From Plenodomus lindquistii (Eukaryota > Ascomycota > Dothideomycetes > Pleosporales > Leptosphaeriaceae): a DNA stretch of 64,000 nt. The stretch covers positions 186,001 through 250,000 of the forward strand of contig JANUWI010000008.1 in the NCBI GenBank assembly GCA_025504975.1, written 5' to 3'. The translations under genes and the position numbers were made by a program. Positions 1 to 12,218 of the stretch are shown here, piece by piece (position 1 is the first letter of the stretch; each line of letters starts with the position of its first letter). Under the pieces are notes generated by a model, which searched no databases, was not told the origin of the DNA, and worked only from the letters and a program-made list of their open reading frames with translations.

Positions 1-264
1 AGAAATAGTAGAAAGGAAGAAGAAAGAAAAAAAAGAAGAGAAACAAGAAAAAAAAACGCCCATCATGCTCATACAACAAACACTCAGATCAGCACCAAAA
101 AAACACACCCACAATCCATATGCACCATCATCTCGCAAAAAAATAAAAATCGCCAAAACAAATCCTCAAGTCCCCCGCTCAATCATCAAACTCTCATTAT
201 ACAAGCCCCCCCCCCCTTTCCCCCGTCTCCTTCCCCCCTTCTCCAAAACACCACACCACACATC

Positions 265-3193
265 TCACGTCTTCACCCCCGGACTCCCCAACGCCGCCCC
301 CTCCTCCTCAACAACCTCCTCCCCCACCCCCAACGCAACTCTAAAATCCACCACTTCAACCTCCTCCTCCTCCTCCCCCTCATCTTCCTCCGTAATCCCC
401 AAAATCTCTCCGCTACGTCTCCCCTGCACACTCGTCGCCCGACTCCCCGTCTCGCCACCACCGGAGCGACTTCTCCACGCGGCGCCTGGGCCCGCATTCG
501 CCGATGAAGAAGTACTCACGCTAAGCATTGGTCCTTTGAAGGGGGAGCGTTTCCTCTTTGCGAATACCAACCCGGGAGATTGCGGTGCGATGGACGATGT
601 GGTGCCGAATGCGGCTGTGGATTCTGTGGGGAAGCCTTGCCTTACGAGGCGGATGTTAGACGGGAAGGTCGAGGATGTAGGTGTAGCGGGGAGTACTTTG
701 ACGCTTGCGTGCGGGCTCTTGGGGACGCGCGAGGTGTTGGGGCCAGAGGTGCTGGTCGAGGGTGACACGATGCTGATGGAGGATGTGGAGGATGCTTTGG
801 AATGCGTGTGTTGGTGGTGTGGCATGGAGCGGATGGAGGATACGCTGCTTGATGTTGATTTACGACCGCGTAGACCGCCGGAACTGCGGCGGTAGGAGGA
901 GCGTGGGGTGAGGGGGGCGGGGGACGCGGAGAGGCGACGGACGCTGCCTGAGCCGTGGGTTGAGACGCGTGAGCGGGGCTGGTGCTGGTGTGATGTTGTT
1001 GGGGAGAGGGTGTTGGTGTGTACGGAGCTTCTGTTTGCTGTGCTTAGTCTTTTCAAGTCTCCATTTCCTCGCTCGTTGCCTCCGCTTTTGGTACTACCGT
1101 TTCCTGACATCTTGGGCGAACGGCCGCCGCTGCTGGCTTTTGAGTGGGGGCTTCGCGCGCGTTTACTGGTTTCTTTGATCCAGTTTCGTAGCGACATGAG
1201 GTGGTTGATGAATGGTTGTTTGCGTCGTCGGTTCTTGGGCACGAAGCCGTTGGGGGAGAGGAGGTCGGGGTTTGTGGATACGGTTTGGAGCATTGTGGAG
1301 CGGGATCTGCGGCGCTCGAGGTCCTTTGCTGGGAGTGGGGGGCGCGAGGAGGAGTTTGAGGTGCGGGAGCGGTGGGAGGAGATTGAGGGGAGGGGTTTGT
1401 CGGAGGAAGGGAGGGGAGGTGTGGTCATGGAGCTGGATTCGGGGAGGTCGGGGAGGTCGGGTACGCCTGGGGATCGTTGTTAGTTGCGTGGAAAGAGATG
1501 GAGGAGGAGGAGGAGGAGAAGAAGAAGAAGGGAGAGGGGCATACTGTGCATACTCCTGCGATTCATAGTCCGCCCGCGACTTTTGGGGGTGACACTGTGT
1601 CCAGATGAAGGGAGTCCATCTTCATCAATCTCCTTGATCGTCGGCGCCATCTTCTCCAACGCACTACTAGCCGCGCTCAATCTTCTTAAACTCTTTGCTT
1701 CAGCCTCTCTTTCCTTTCTCTTCCGTTCCCGCCTCTTCGCTTTCCGTTCCTCCTTTTCAAGCAGCAATGCCCACCACCCAGCCAACGAGTCACACCGCTG
1801 TGCCAACACATTCTCAATCACCATATCAATATCCACGCCTGCCGCCCTCATCCGCTGTAGCACCTCCTTCTCCAACTCTGTCGAAAACGGCGGAGGCTGC
1901 TGCAACTTGAGCGTCTCCTGCTGCCGGGGCGCATGTTCGCTCAACCACGGATTCTGCAGTATATCCGCGAGCGTCGGTCTCAGAATCGGTCGTTTCGACA
2001 GGAGTGCCGAGCAAAGCTCTTTTGCCTGTGCAGGGAAGTGCTCCGGGTATTTCGGCTCCTCCTTGAGGATCTTGGTCTTTGTAACAATCTCGTCGTCGTC
2101 GTCGAAGGGTAGCTCGCCCACCAGCAGCGCATACAGTATAATGCCCAAACTCCAAACGTCCACCTTTTCACCCGCGTACTTTTCTCCCTTTAACATCTCA
2201 GGCGCACTGTAGCACACGGTCCCACACCATGTCTGCAGATAGTTCGACTTCCCCTCGTACTCCCTCGTGAACCCAAAATCGACAAGTTTGACGTCGCCGT
2301 GTTTATCCAGCAAGATGTTCTCAAGCTTAAGATCGCGGTGCACGCACGACTTGTTGTGCACGTACGACACGGCGCCGACGAGTTGTGTGAAGATGCGCTG
2401 GACTTTCGGGGGTTCGAGAGCACCTTTTGCGAGGAGGTAGTTGTAGAGTTCGTCGCCGGGACAGTACTCGAGGGCGAGCCAGACGAGCTCTTCGGTGACT
2501 ATGACTTCGTAGAGGCGGGCGATGTGCGGGTGGATGAACTGGCGGTGGTGGTGGATTTCGCGGGCGAGGTTTGCATCATCCTTTTTCGCGGATTTGAGGA
2601 CGACCTGGTGGAGGACTTTGAATCAGCTTCCTTCCCTGCTGACATGTCTTGTCCAAGCCAATCGCAAAAGGACTGGGGACAAACGTACCTTGGACCCATT
2701 GCTCAGTTTATGCGAAGCAAGATATACCTTGCCAAAGCTACCCTTTCCTATAAGTTTGCCCAGCTGATAATTCCCTACATTCTTCAAGTCGGCGGCCGCG
2801 AACTCACTATTCTCCAAGTCAGTATAACAAACGCCCACTCGGCAATGCAGCCCACGCATGCGCGCAACCACCCATCATGCGTCCATCCGGCATACAAAGG
2901 AAAAGGAGACGGGCAACTTACTCGAGTAACTGCTTATACGAGTTCGCAAGCTGCTATTGCATCATATCGTCAGCCAATAAACTCTCCAAGTCACAAAACC
3001 CCCCATTTACCCGCAACACCCTTTCCCCCTCCCCTCCCCTTTCCTTCCCTTCACTCCCCTCCCCAACCCACAGCCTCGGCGACGACGCCCGCGAACAAAC
3101 ACACGCGCCGCCCGCCACTTGCCATCGCCCAGCCAAACGTACCTTTTTCCGCTGAGCCTGGATCTCCGCCTGGGCTCTAAGATTAGACTGCAT
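265..3193 (-). CDS. Ser/Thr protein kinase with long basic, Ser-rich C-terminal tail (817 aa)
   Basis: Model: complement(join(265..1466,1554..2604,2689..2806,2922..2953,3143..3193)), 817 aa; every intron is GT-AG and the frame closes. The kinase domain starts near residue 41: glycine loop GKGSFGKVY (48-56), Lys71 in VVLK, catalytic loop HRDLKLEN with Asp158, DFG at 176-178, then GTVCYSAPEM and an AMPK/SNF1-like lobe (DVWSLGIILYALLVGELPF). After the kinase come a KAKRRERKRKERE basic stretch and about 480 residues rich in Ser, Arg and Pro with an acidic EEDEGEEEEE patch; I recognise no second domain there. It phosphorylates proteins on Ser/Thr; the substrate is unknown. It resembles fungal CAMK/AMPK-group kinases (Kin4-like is possible), but I cannot assign an orthologue. 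Least certain parts: the 17-codon first exon, the 32-nt second exon, and the last intron (1467-1553), which contains a GGA/GAA microsatellite. Confidence 0.85.
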
Positions 3194-4168
3194 TCCATGC
3201 GCCGCTGCTCACACAATGTCTTCGTCCAGACGTCGTCATCTATTTGCGCGCATGCGTCTGCGTTCGCGTTGCGCTGCGCTGCGATGTGTTGCGTGATACC
3301 AGGCTGTGGTGTTTGCGTGTGTTGCGAAATCGCGCGTGAGACGAGATGACGGGGCGTTCGTTGGTGTGTGTGGCCCGCGGGAGTGCCAAACACTCGTGTC
3401 GCAGCGGAGCAACGGTAGCGGCGGATTTAAGATGGGATGGGCCAGGCACCTGGAAAACTGTATGTATGTACTCTAGCTGCTAGTACGGGTGAGGCTAAGA
3501 ATGCTAAATTGCTATGCGCGACCGTTGGAAATATCGTCGAGTTGAAATGTCTAATGTTGAAGTCAAGTGGGAGGGAGTTTTTCGTCCGTCCGGTTTGTTT
3601 GAAGTGTTTCCCTTTTCTCCTGAAGGCGGGTGCATGCCCTGTCTGTCTTGGGGTAATGGCGCGGTGGGTAACCCTGGGCGCAGATCATCTATGGCCCACT
3701 TGTTTGGGATCATTCGATGCGCGTGGCCTGGACGTTGACGTTGACGTTGACGTTTGCATGCTTTCGGTGGGTTTTGCGGGAAAAGTTGGGGAGTTGAGGG
3801 TTTAGTTTGTGTGACGTTGAACTATGGGGATCGCGTAGTTGAGTGGATGGGTTTGGGATGCGCGCGTGGGTTTTTGTTCAAAGTTTCAATCGAAGAACCC
3901 TTGGAACTACGCTATGTTTCAAGTTCTGGGTCATCTTTACACGCCATTTGACTACATACGGTCAATCACATGCACTCCACATCCGCCGTATGTTTCATCG
4001 TGACTACGAAAAGAAAAGCGGCAGAGAGCTACTTACAGCCCTACCAATCTCGAGATCTCCAGGGCATTCACTCCAATTATAGATATCAGATGTCCAAAGT
4101 CTTCAAACCTTCATACAAATCAAGTGCACAATTGACTTCGTTCATTCCTGCTTCCAGGCAACCTCCAT
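3194..4168. other. Intergenic, upstream of kinase gene
   Basis: No convincing gene. It should hold the kinase promoter at its left side and the 3' flank of the flavoprotein gene at its right. A perfect hexamer tandem, GACGTT x4, lies at 3731-3754. Short open frames here have no recognisable domain. Confidence 0.5.
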
Positions 4169-5218
4169 CTACAATTTGCTTCCTCTATCCCCAATAAACG
4201 ATCCCCCCAACCTCAACATATCCACCGCCTCCGTTACCATTTCCTCCACAATCTCTCTCGCCGGCTTAATCTCTTCAATCACGCCTGCAACCTGACCCAT
4301 CAAAAACGGAATGTCAACGTCCTTCCCATCATCCATATCTTTCGCCAACGGCACAATCCCCGCTGCTGTCAACTTTTTGATCTCGTCCTCACGCTCATGC
4401 CACTCCTTGATGTAATCGTTATACCGTACGCGCAACGGCCTGCCAGATACAACAAGTGTGCGTCCAGTATCTGTGAAATCGGCGCTAACGACGTGCTCTT
4501 TGTGCATTTGGGAGCATCCGGCTTCCGTGGAAGCGACAAACCGTGTACCAACCCATACACCCTGTGCGCCTTGCATGAGACTGGATGCGAGACTGCGACC
4601 GTTGTAGATACCGCCTGCTGCAACTACCATTGCTTGTTCGCCGGTCAGCGGCGACTTGTAGCGTCGCGCTACGTCTACAACGCTCGGTATCAGGATGCTG
4701 TTCGCGATATCGCCTGTATGTCCGCCGCCCTCGCCGCCTTGTGCACACACGATGTCTACACCGGCGTCTAGTGCTTTGACCGCGTGCTTAGGGTGGCCGA
4801 CCATGTTCATAATAAGGATTCCTGCGTCGTGGAGTCGCTTGATTACGCGTGCAGGAGGCACGCCGACGGCGCTGACGAAGAGCTTGGCGCCGTTTCTAAT
4901 GGTGACTTCGATGAGGTCGTCGAGTTGGCCGTGCGTGTAGTCGTGATTGGTCTTTCTTGCTGACCCACCGACTTGGGGGAGCGCGAGGTCGACGCCAAAG
5001 GGAAGGGAGGTGTCGGAGAGATTGGACTTTAGGTCGTCGATTATGGATTGCAGTTGCTCGGGTGTGTAGCCTAGGCCACCTATGACGCCGAGGCCGCCGG
5101 CGTTGGAGACAGCTGCTGCGAGGGGACCGCCTGATGTACGAGCCATGCCGGCAAGGATGATGGGGTATTGGATGCCTAGCAGCTTTGAAAGCGGCGTTTG
5201 TAGAGAGGGGGGCGCCAT
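4169..5218 (-). CDS. Nitronate monooxygenase / 2-nitropropane dioxygenase-like FMN enzyme (349 aa)
   Basis: Single-exon gene of the NPD/NMO family (TIM-barrel FMN oxidoreductases that oxidise nitronates such as propionate-3-nitronate). Visible family features: the N-terminal strand GIQYPIILAGMA, SNAGGLGVIGG for flavin contact, and the signature AQGGEGGGHTG near residue 170, which carries the catalytic His. Next come a VVAAGGIYNG phosphate-binding turn and GAQGVWVGTRF. The length fits the family. I chose the ATG at 5218 because homology begins right after it. An in-frame ATG at 5299 would add 27 residues (MISRFFIPTLAATPH...), which could be a weak mitochondrial leader; I cannot exclude it. It is probably a detoxification enzyme. 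The gene stands alone, convergent with nothing, between the kinase and taxilin genes on the same strand. Confidence 0.88.
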   Translation of the reverse strand: MAPPSLQTPLSKLLGIQYPIILAGMARTSGGPLAAAVSNAGGLGVIGGLGYTPEQLQSIIDDLKSNLSDTSLPFGVDLALPQVGGSARKTNHDYTHGQLDDLIEVTIRNGAKLFVSAVGVPPARVIKRLHDAGILIMNMVGHPKHAVKALDAGVDIVCAQGGEGGGHTGDIANSILIPSVVDVARRYKSPLTGEQAMVVAAGGIYNGRSLASSLMQGAQGVWVGTRFVASTEAGCSQMHKEHVVSADFTDTGRTLVVSGRPLRVRYNDYIKEWHEREDEIKKLTAAGIVPLAKDMDDGKDVDIPFLMGQVAGVIEEIKPAREIVEEMVTEAVDMLRLGGSFIGDRGSKL

Positions 5219-5919
5219 GGTGGATGGCTGTGTGAATGTGGAGTTTGGGTGGACGTGTGGAGTGGCAGCCAAGGTTGGTATGAAAAAGCGGCTGATCAAG
5301 GGAAAGGGAGGAGATAAGAGGGTATTGTAATGATCACCCTACAATCTGAAACTAGATCAGACATTATGGCAAAGTCCGGGGAAGGTAGTGAATAAGTAGC
5401 GGGAGTTGACAGCGTGAGATGTAAGGGTCCTTGCGGGGAAAACGTACCGAGGCAGGTACGCATTCGAGTCGACCTACCAATCATGAGACGGCTATCTGCA
5501 CGCCTTTACCGAAGACTGTCATACTGTCAAGATAAGTCTGATGCCACTCATGAAATAGGATATATCGTTCAGAATAGCTCTTGAGCGGGGTTGCTCCTGT
5601 TTCTCGGTTGCAATATAATCACCCCAGGCTTAGAGCAGTATCTTCGGTGTATCAGAGCAGCCAGTGCGAGTTTATTGACTTGGGAATGAGTAGTGTACAT
5701 CTCGTGCGCAGGTAGCAATAGTGGTCTACAAGATCCTTGGAACACTCTTCACCAGCCACCCCCGCACATGTGGCCTGTCAGCAGGGAAGTGTCGGATGCT
5801 AGTGACTGAGCGGGAACCATGCGTGCGAAGTCATGAGAAGGATCCTTTCTTGGGACCTGTGTAGTCCACAGTGTCATGCTGATATTGAGCGCGAGATCCG
5901 AGGGACTACAAAACCGCTG
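5219..5919. other. Intergenic between flavoprotein and taxilin genes
   Basis: No gene seen. It includes the flavoprotein 5' leader (with the alternative upstream ATG at 5299) and the 3' end region of the taxilin-like gene. No repeat or RNA gene was recognised. Confidence 0.5.
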
Positions 5920-7565
5920 TTAGCGCTTGACGCCATTCATTTGCCCATTGACCTGTTTTTGCCCATTGGTCTTTACCTGCACGACCGACTGTGGCGGAGG
6001 CGGCGGCGGTGGAACAGGGCCAAATGGACGGCGTTGCTCTGGCGTTGGATCGATAGCATCCTCCTCTGTATCATCGTCGTACTCCTCGCTCTCCTCATCC
6101 TCCTCGTGGTCCCCGTACTCGTACTCACTCTCTGTAACCTCTTCGTCCTCTTCCAGCTCATTCATTGGAACTTGTCCACGCCCTTGCGCTTGCATGCCTC
6201 GACACAGTGTTTCCAAACGCGCAATCTTCTTGCGTTGATCTTCGGCTTCCTTTGTCTTTCTAGCCAGCTCCTCTTGCATCTTGTGACGTTCCTCGACCAT
6301 TTCGCCAATGTTGCGATTTGTAATCTCTTTATGGCGTTGCAGATTTTGGTTCTCTTTTTCGAGACGCTTCGTCTTCTTGGACATCTCCTCCATCTCCTTG
6401 CGGAAAGTGAGGAATAGGTCGTTGGAGTTGTTGAGAGTCTCCTCAACCTGCATCTAGTCAGTATTAACCAAGATGCTATCGTACAGCGAGGAGTGGCGTG
6501 GGTGACTTACCTGCTTGAACTTCTCCACGTATATGTTGAGCTGCGTCCGTAGTTCCGTCTCGGTTTGCGAAAATGTCGAGACCTGCCGGGTCAATTGATG
6601 CGATTTTGAAGACTCTGCTTCTTGCTGCTTGCGCTGTTGTTCTAGTCGAGCCATTTGGTATTGTATTTCGAGTTCCTTGGTCCGGAGTAGGGAGTGGAAT
6701 TGCAATTCTCGCAACTCGTACTGATCGATGAATGACTTGAATTTCTGGCGGAACCTGGGAGAAATTAGCCAGAATTAATACTCGAGAGCCTTGATACGGA
6801 CAGCTCATCAAGTTCCAAGTCTTGCTGGTTCTGTGGTTCTGGGCCATTGGTAGCCGCAATACATTCGTCCACATCAGCCACTAGATGCTCGACACGCTCA
6901 TGCAGCTCTTGTCTAGCGGCCGATTCGCTTGTCTCGAGTTTATGCAGCTCGTCTTTTAATTTTTTATTTTCTTTGGCGAAGTCACGCGACAGCTTGTCGA
7001 GCTTGTCCTTCATGGTGGTGACCTTGTTCAGCTCAGAGCGCTGCGCGTCCTTTTCCTTTTGCAGCTGGTCTCCACGCTTCTTCGCCTTTTGATGCTCGCG
7101 TTCGGTGCGCTTCATGTCTGCGAGCAGCTCCGAATAGCGCTTCTGCACGCTTTCGAGGCGCAACAGAGGTCCATCGATGTTGGAAAGAAGCGAGGAGAGT
7201 TCGCGGTTGGCCTTTTTCACTTCGCGTTCTGTCCAGTCCATACGTCAGCCAGCAGTTCGAGATGTCAAATGTTGGCGCAAACTGGACTGCGCCACACGGG
7301 CGAACGCACCAATTTCAAGCTCCTGCTCCTTGTCTCCGGCCTGGTCGAGCTCGAGCTGCGCAATCTTGGCCTGGATCTGCTTCTGCTGCTCCGAGGGGTC
7401 GGCGGCCTTCTTGCCCTTGCCCTTCTTTGCGGGCGCGGGGGCCGGGGTCGGGGCATGCTGGGCGGGGGGCATGTTGGCGGGCGAGGCAGATGCACTGCGG
7501 CTTCCGTCGAGAGGGGGACGAGTCTGGGCAGAGGTCGGCTGGCGGTGGTGGGCAATTGTGGCCAT
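5920..7565 (-). CDS. Taxilin-family (myosin-like) coiled-coil protein (484 aa)
   Basis: Model: complement(join(5920..6447,6511..6754,6802..7228,7310..7565)), 484 aa, frame closed. Residues 1-55 are Ala/Pro/Ser-rich with a KKGKGKK basic patch. About 70-410 is almost continuous coiled coil, with the taxilin-like block FRQKFKSFIDQYELRELQ followed by HSLLRTKELEIQ. The tail is acidic (ELEEDEEVTESEYEYGD...), then polyproline and an Asn/Gln/Lys-rich end. Metazoan taxilins bind syntaxins and nascent-chain complexes and are linked to vesicle traffic; a role in fungi is inferred from the family. The third intron uses a less common GTCCGT donor and is only 47 bp; the other donors are GTGCGT and GTAAGT. 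It is divergent from CYM1, with a 768-bp shared 5' region. Confidence 0.87.
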
Positions 7566-8333
7566 GAATCCGCGAGGGCTGCTGCTGCGTGGTCCGGCGC
7601 CTCAGCTGGGAGGCTCCCCGTGTCTCCTATAGCCCTCCACACTCGCACACGGTGCCTGGTAGTCCACACGCGGCTCGCTTGTTCCTTACGTTGCGCATCC
7701 GCCGCCGCCGCGATTTCTCACTCGATGCGCGTAGTGGTAGGCAGGGTCGGGTGTGGCCGCCGAAGTCTCGGGACGGCTTCAGACGAAACGACGAGCCCTG
7801 GGCGCGGCGCTGCAGTGCAAAGGGGAGGCAGTGGTGCTATGTACAGGAGGTGCAGGGCGCGTTTCAGGCGGGGCCGGGCTGGGCAAGGTCTTGTGCGTGT
7901 GCGTGTGCGTGTGCGTGTGGCGGGTGGGTGGAGAGGACTTGGGGGAAGGAGGGGATCAGAGACTGGATGGTTTCGTCAGTCACCAAAGGCACATAGTGGA
8001 CGACGACACGAGCCCTCGACGCCGCCCGCCACGCTGCCACCACGAGCAGGACACGACAGGCACCGCCACCATTTGACAGGCACACAATGCATCTACACAG
8101 TACACGCCCTCGCAGCCAGCAGCACACGCGCACACATGGGCCATTCACAGGGCTGCATCTCAGCCTGCGTCTGGGTGGTTTTGCAGGCTAACTCGTGCGG
8201 CATCGGCCAATCGGCGTCAGTGGGCGCGTCATGAAGGCGGCGGCCCTCGCTCTGACATTTGCATTTGCATTCCGACTGTCTGGTGCGTCGCAGTGCCCCG
8301 ACAAGCCCCTTCTCCCATCTCGACCCAGCAAGC
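7566..8333. promoter_or_regulatory. Shared divergent 5' region, taxilin-like / CYM1
   Basis: A 768-bp GC-rich interval between two divergent start codons, so it must contain both promoters. It carries a TGTGCG hexamer repeat (four units) at 7892-7919. Long open frames on both strands here appear to reflect GC-rich sequence, not genes. Confidence 0.55.
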
Positions 8334-11300
8334 ATGCTACGCTCCGCCCGCTGGCAGCTGAGGACTCGACGCACTGCCACGGCCAGCCTTCTGCGATCGC
8401 CCGCAGCCGCACGACGGAGTTATGCGGCGCTAACAGACGTCGCCAACTTCCCCAGCGTGGGCGAGCAGCTGCATGGCTTCACCCTCAAGCGCGTCAAGCA
8501 GGTGCCCGAGCTCGAGCTGACGGCACTGCACCTCCAACATGACAAGACGGGCGCAGACTACCTGCACATCGCCCGCGACGACGCCAACAATGTCTTCTCC
8601 ATTGGCTTCAAGACGAACCCGCCAGACGCCACAGGCGTGCCGCATATTCTCGAGCACACCACACTATGCGGCAGCGAAAAGTGAATATACCCCCCGCGCA
8701 TGCTATCAGACGCCGCCATGGCTGACTGGCTCCTCAGATACCCCATTCGCGACCCCTTCTTCAAGATGCTCCCCCGCTCGCTGTCCAACTTCATGAACGC
8801 CTGGACCTTCCCCGACCACACTGGCTACCCTTTCGCCACAACGAACGCGCAAGACTTTAAGAACCTCATGTCTGTTTACCTCGACGCAACGCTGCACCCG
8901 CTCCTAAAAGAGAACGACTTCACACAGGAAGGGTGGCGGATAGGACCTGAGAACCCAATGGCTGCCGAGACAGACGACCCAAATGCAAAGAAGTTGGTCT
9001 TCAAGGGTGTCGTGTACAACGAGATGAAGGGACAAGTGTCGGACGCCAGCTACCTCTTCTACACAAAGTTCCAGGACCACCTCTTCCCCGCCATCAACAA
9101 CTCCGGCGGCGACCCACAGAAGATCACCGACCTCACATGGGAACAATTGCGCAAGTTCCATGCCGACCATTACCACCCCAGCAACGCCAAGATTCTGACA
9201 TACGGCGACATGCCATTGGCAGACCATTTGCAGGAGATCAATGGACGGCTGAATGCTTTTGAGAGGATATCAGTCACACAGGATGTCAAAGGACCCATCA
9301 CGTTGGATTCTCCCAAGGAAGTTACGGTTCCTGGTCCCCTGGACCCTCTCATCCCTCAAGATCGGCAATCCAAGACCTCTGTCACTTGGTTGATGGGCGA
9401 CACCAGAGATTCTGTTGAGAACTTTGGTCTTGGTGTCCTTAGCAGCTTGCTCATGAACGGCTACGGATCCCCTCTATACCGCAATCTGATTGAGTCCGGT
9501 CTGGGCGCAGACTTCAGTGCAAACACCGGGTACGACAGCGCTGGAACTCGCGGTGTCTTCACGGTCGGACTAGACGCCGTCAAAGCAGACGACGTGCCCA
9601 AAGTTCGTGAAGCCATCGCCAAGACTTTTGCGGAATCACGGAAGGATGGCTTCGACAAGATCAAGGTCGATGGTATCCTGCACCAACTCGAGTTGTCGCT
9701 CAAGCACAAGACCGCCAACTTTGGCATGGGTATCCTGCAAAGACTCAAGCCAGGCTGGTTCAACGGTATCGACCCACTGGACGCACTCGCATGGCAGGAG
9801 ACTGTTGATGCTTTCCAAAAGAAGTACGCTGAAGGCGATTACCTCGAGGGTCTGATTGAGAAATACCTCCTCAACGACAACACCCTCACCTTCACCATGC
9901 AGCCGTCTGAGACATTCAGCAAGGAACTAGTCGAGGAAGAGAGTCAGCGACTAGCTTCGAAGATTTCTGAAACCACAAAGCAATTCTCCAGCGAAAAGGA
10001 GGCCCATGAATACTTGGAGAAGCGTGAACTAGAGCTACTGGAGGTGCAAGAAAAGGCGAGGAACGAGGATTTGAGCTGCCTTCCGACTGTACACGTCCAG
10101 GACATCCCTCGCATGAAGGAACGAAAGGAACTTCGTTATGTCCGTATGAATGATGTCGAAACTCAGTGGCGCGAGGCACCTACCAATGGTCTAACGTACT
10201 TCCGTGCTGTCCATAAGCTTGTCGGCCTGCCAGACGAGCTACGCGAGCTGATACCTTTATTCACAAGCGCCATTATGCGTCTTGGTACAAAGGAAAAGAC
10301 AATGGAGCAGCTTGAGGAATTGATCAAACTGAAGACTGGAGGCATCTCAGTGGGCTACCACTCTTCACAGTCACCCAACCGACGTTCCAAGACCTCGGAG
10401 GGCCTCGTATTCTCGGGATACGCGTTTGATAGAAATGTTCCCGACATGTACGAGCTCCTCAGAATGATCATCCAAGAGACAGACTTTGAAGGACCTGAGG
10501 CAGAGAAGAAGATCCGCGAGCTTCTTCAAACCTCAGCAAGCGGCGCCATTAACTCTATTGCGGAATCAGGTCATTCATATGCGATGCGGTATGCCGAAGC
10601 TCCCTTTGGCGTAGGTCGCTTCGCCGAACAGACCGGCGGTCTTTCCCAAATCAAACTCATGGCCAGTCTCGCCTCCCAGGAATCACTCGCCGATGTCATC
10701 ACAAAGCTCAAAGCTATCCAATCTTTCGCAATTGCCAGGTCCTCAAAGTTCCGCGTCGCTATAAACTGCGGCTCCGAATCGAGTACTAAGAATCGAGTCG
10801 CTCTGGAAAAGTTCCTCTCATCTTTACCACAAGGCGTACCTAACATTGAACCCAACGAGAGACCCTGGGTACCACACAACACCAAGAGCTTCTTTCCCCT
10901 TCCGTACCAAGTCTACTACTCTGCTCTCGCCATCCCCACAGTGGAATACACGCACCCCAATAGCGCACCCCTGGAAATCCTTGCCAAACTCCTCACCTTC
11001 AAACAACTCCACCCTGAAATCCGCGAGAAGGGCGGAGCCTACGGCGGTGGTGCCTATGCACGCGGCATTGGCGGTCTATTCGGCATGTACTCGTACCGCG
11101 ATCCCAACCCGCAAAACAGCATGAAAATCATGACCAGCGCTGGACAATGGGCACGCGACCGCGAATGGACGCCCCGCGACCTCGAGGAAGCCAAACTCAG
11201 CGTCTTTCAAAGCTACGATGCGCCACAGAGCGTGAGCAGTGAGGGTATGCGACGCTTCCTTAGCGGTATCGCAGACGGGATGTTACAGCAGCGACGAGAA

Positions 11301-11543
11301 AGGTTGCTAGATACGAGTATTGCTCAGATCAAAGAGGTTGCGGATACTTATCTTGTGCAGGGGGCGCATCAGGCTAGTGTTGCTATACTCGGGGAGAAGA
11401 AAGATTGGGTAAAGGAGAGTGAGGGGTGGGTAGTTAAGGATTTGGGCATGTTGGCCGGGAAAGAGGGGGAACAGGAAGTGAAGAGCGAGGAAGTGGAGGG
11501 CATCGCGCAGGCAGAGGAGGATGTTCCTGCTGTTGCTAGTTAG
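8334..11543 (+). CDS. CYM1: Mitochondrial presequence protease, M16C metallopeptidase (1050 aa)
   Basis: Model: join(8334..8680,8738..11543), 1050 aa; the 57-bp intron has GTGAAT and CTCAG ends and splits the Lys codon of CGSEK/YPIRDPFF. The first 30 residues are Arg/Ala/Ser-rich without acids, as in a matrix-targeting presequence. The inverted zinc motif HxxEH is HILEH at 104-108, followed by TTLCGSEKYPIRDPFFKML, a CYM1/PreP hallmark. The distal Glu is probably in VVYNEMKGQVSD. The length matches PreP-type enzymes, which fold as four repeated domains around a chamber. The family degrades cleaved presequences and other short peptides in the matrix. I chose ATG 8334 over the in-frame 8259 ATG because it gives a normal targeting peptide. 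The Glu-rich C-terminal end is species-variable. Confidence 0.95.
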
Positions 11544-12218
11544 GATGGATGGGATACGAAGTGGTGTGTACAACATGTGTATAATAACTCTACTCTAGCA
11601 TCTTTGGCGTTGGATATACCACCAGCATATACGATTTCATCACGGTAAGTATGAATACTCTCAGCATGCATTCGCTGTTTCTTCCTCTGTCACGTGGCGT
11701 TGCTGCCTTGACCTCCCATCTCATCTCATCTCCCCTCAGAACCCTCAACCCACAGAAACGCACACGCCACTCGGCTACCTAGCGCATTCCAACTTCATAG
11801 TCTCAGTCTCATTCTCATTCTCCTGTTTCTCTTCCTCCTCCCCCAAAACACCACGCGCAACGAACAGATTCCACAGACATCTCGCCCCCCACCCCCATGG
11901 CTTGTATGCTCTGTCCCCCTTTTTTTGACAAGGGGAAATGCGCTAGAATGAAGAAAGTCATCACGTACCCAGTCTTTCTCTCTCTCTTTCTCCGAGGTAC
12001 GAGGGGAGGGACTTGGGTGCGGATACTGAGGACCTGCTTTCAGACCCGCCTGTGCTTTTGTCAAAAAAGGCTTTGAGTGAGATTTTTCTCCTGGTGGACT
12101 AAATGTGGGTGTACAAAAATCTTGGGAATTCGTGAATTAATTACCCATGTGTACATGTACGTGTTTTTGGGGTATCTATCTAGAGGAAGGATGTGTATGT
12201 ACAGTCTAAACGCGCTAC
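11544..12218. other. Convergent 3' region between CYM1 and M20 peptidase
   Basis: Tail-to-tail intergenic stretch with CT-rich and T-rich tracts (for example the T run near 11931) that fit 3' UTR and poly(A) regions. No gene was recognised. Confidence 0.5.

Noticed and set aside
65..895. 276-codon plus-strand frame at the window start
   Set aside because: Antisense to the kinase tail; Pro/Ser/Thr-rich low-complexity composition; no domain.
7059..8234. 391-codon plus-strand frame
   Set aside because: Antisense to taxilin exons and continues across the divergent promoter; it reflects GC-rich sequence and the hexamer repeat.
8259..8333. Upstream in-frame ATG of CYM1
   Set aside because: It would put MHLHSDCLVRRSAPTSP before a good mitochondrial presequence; the ATG at 8334 fits the family better.
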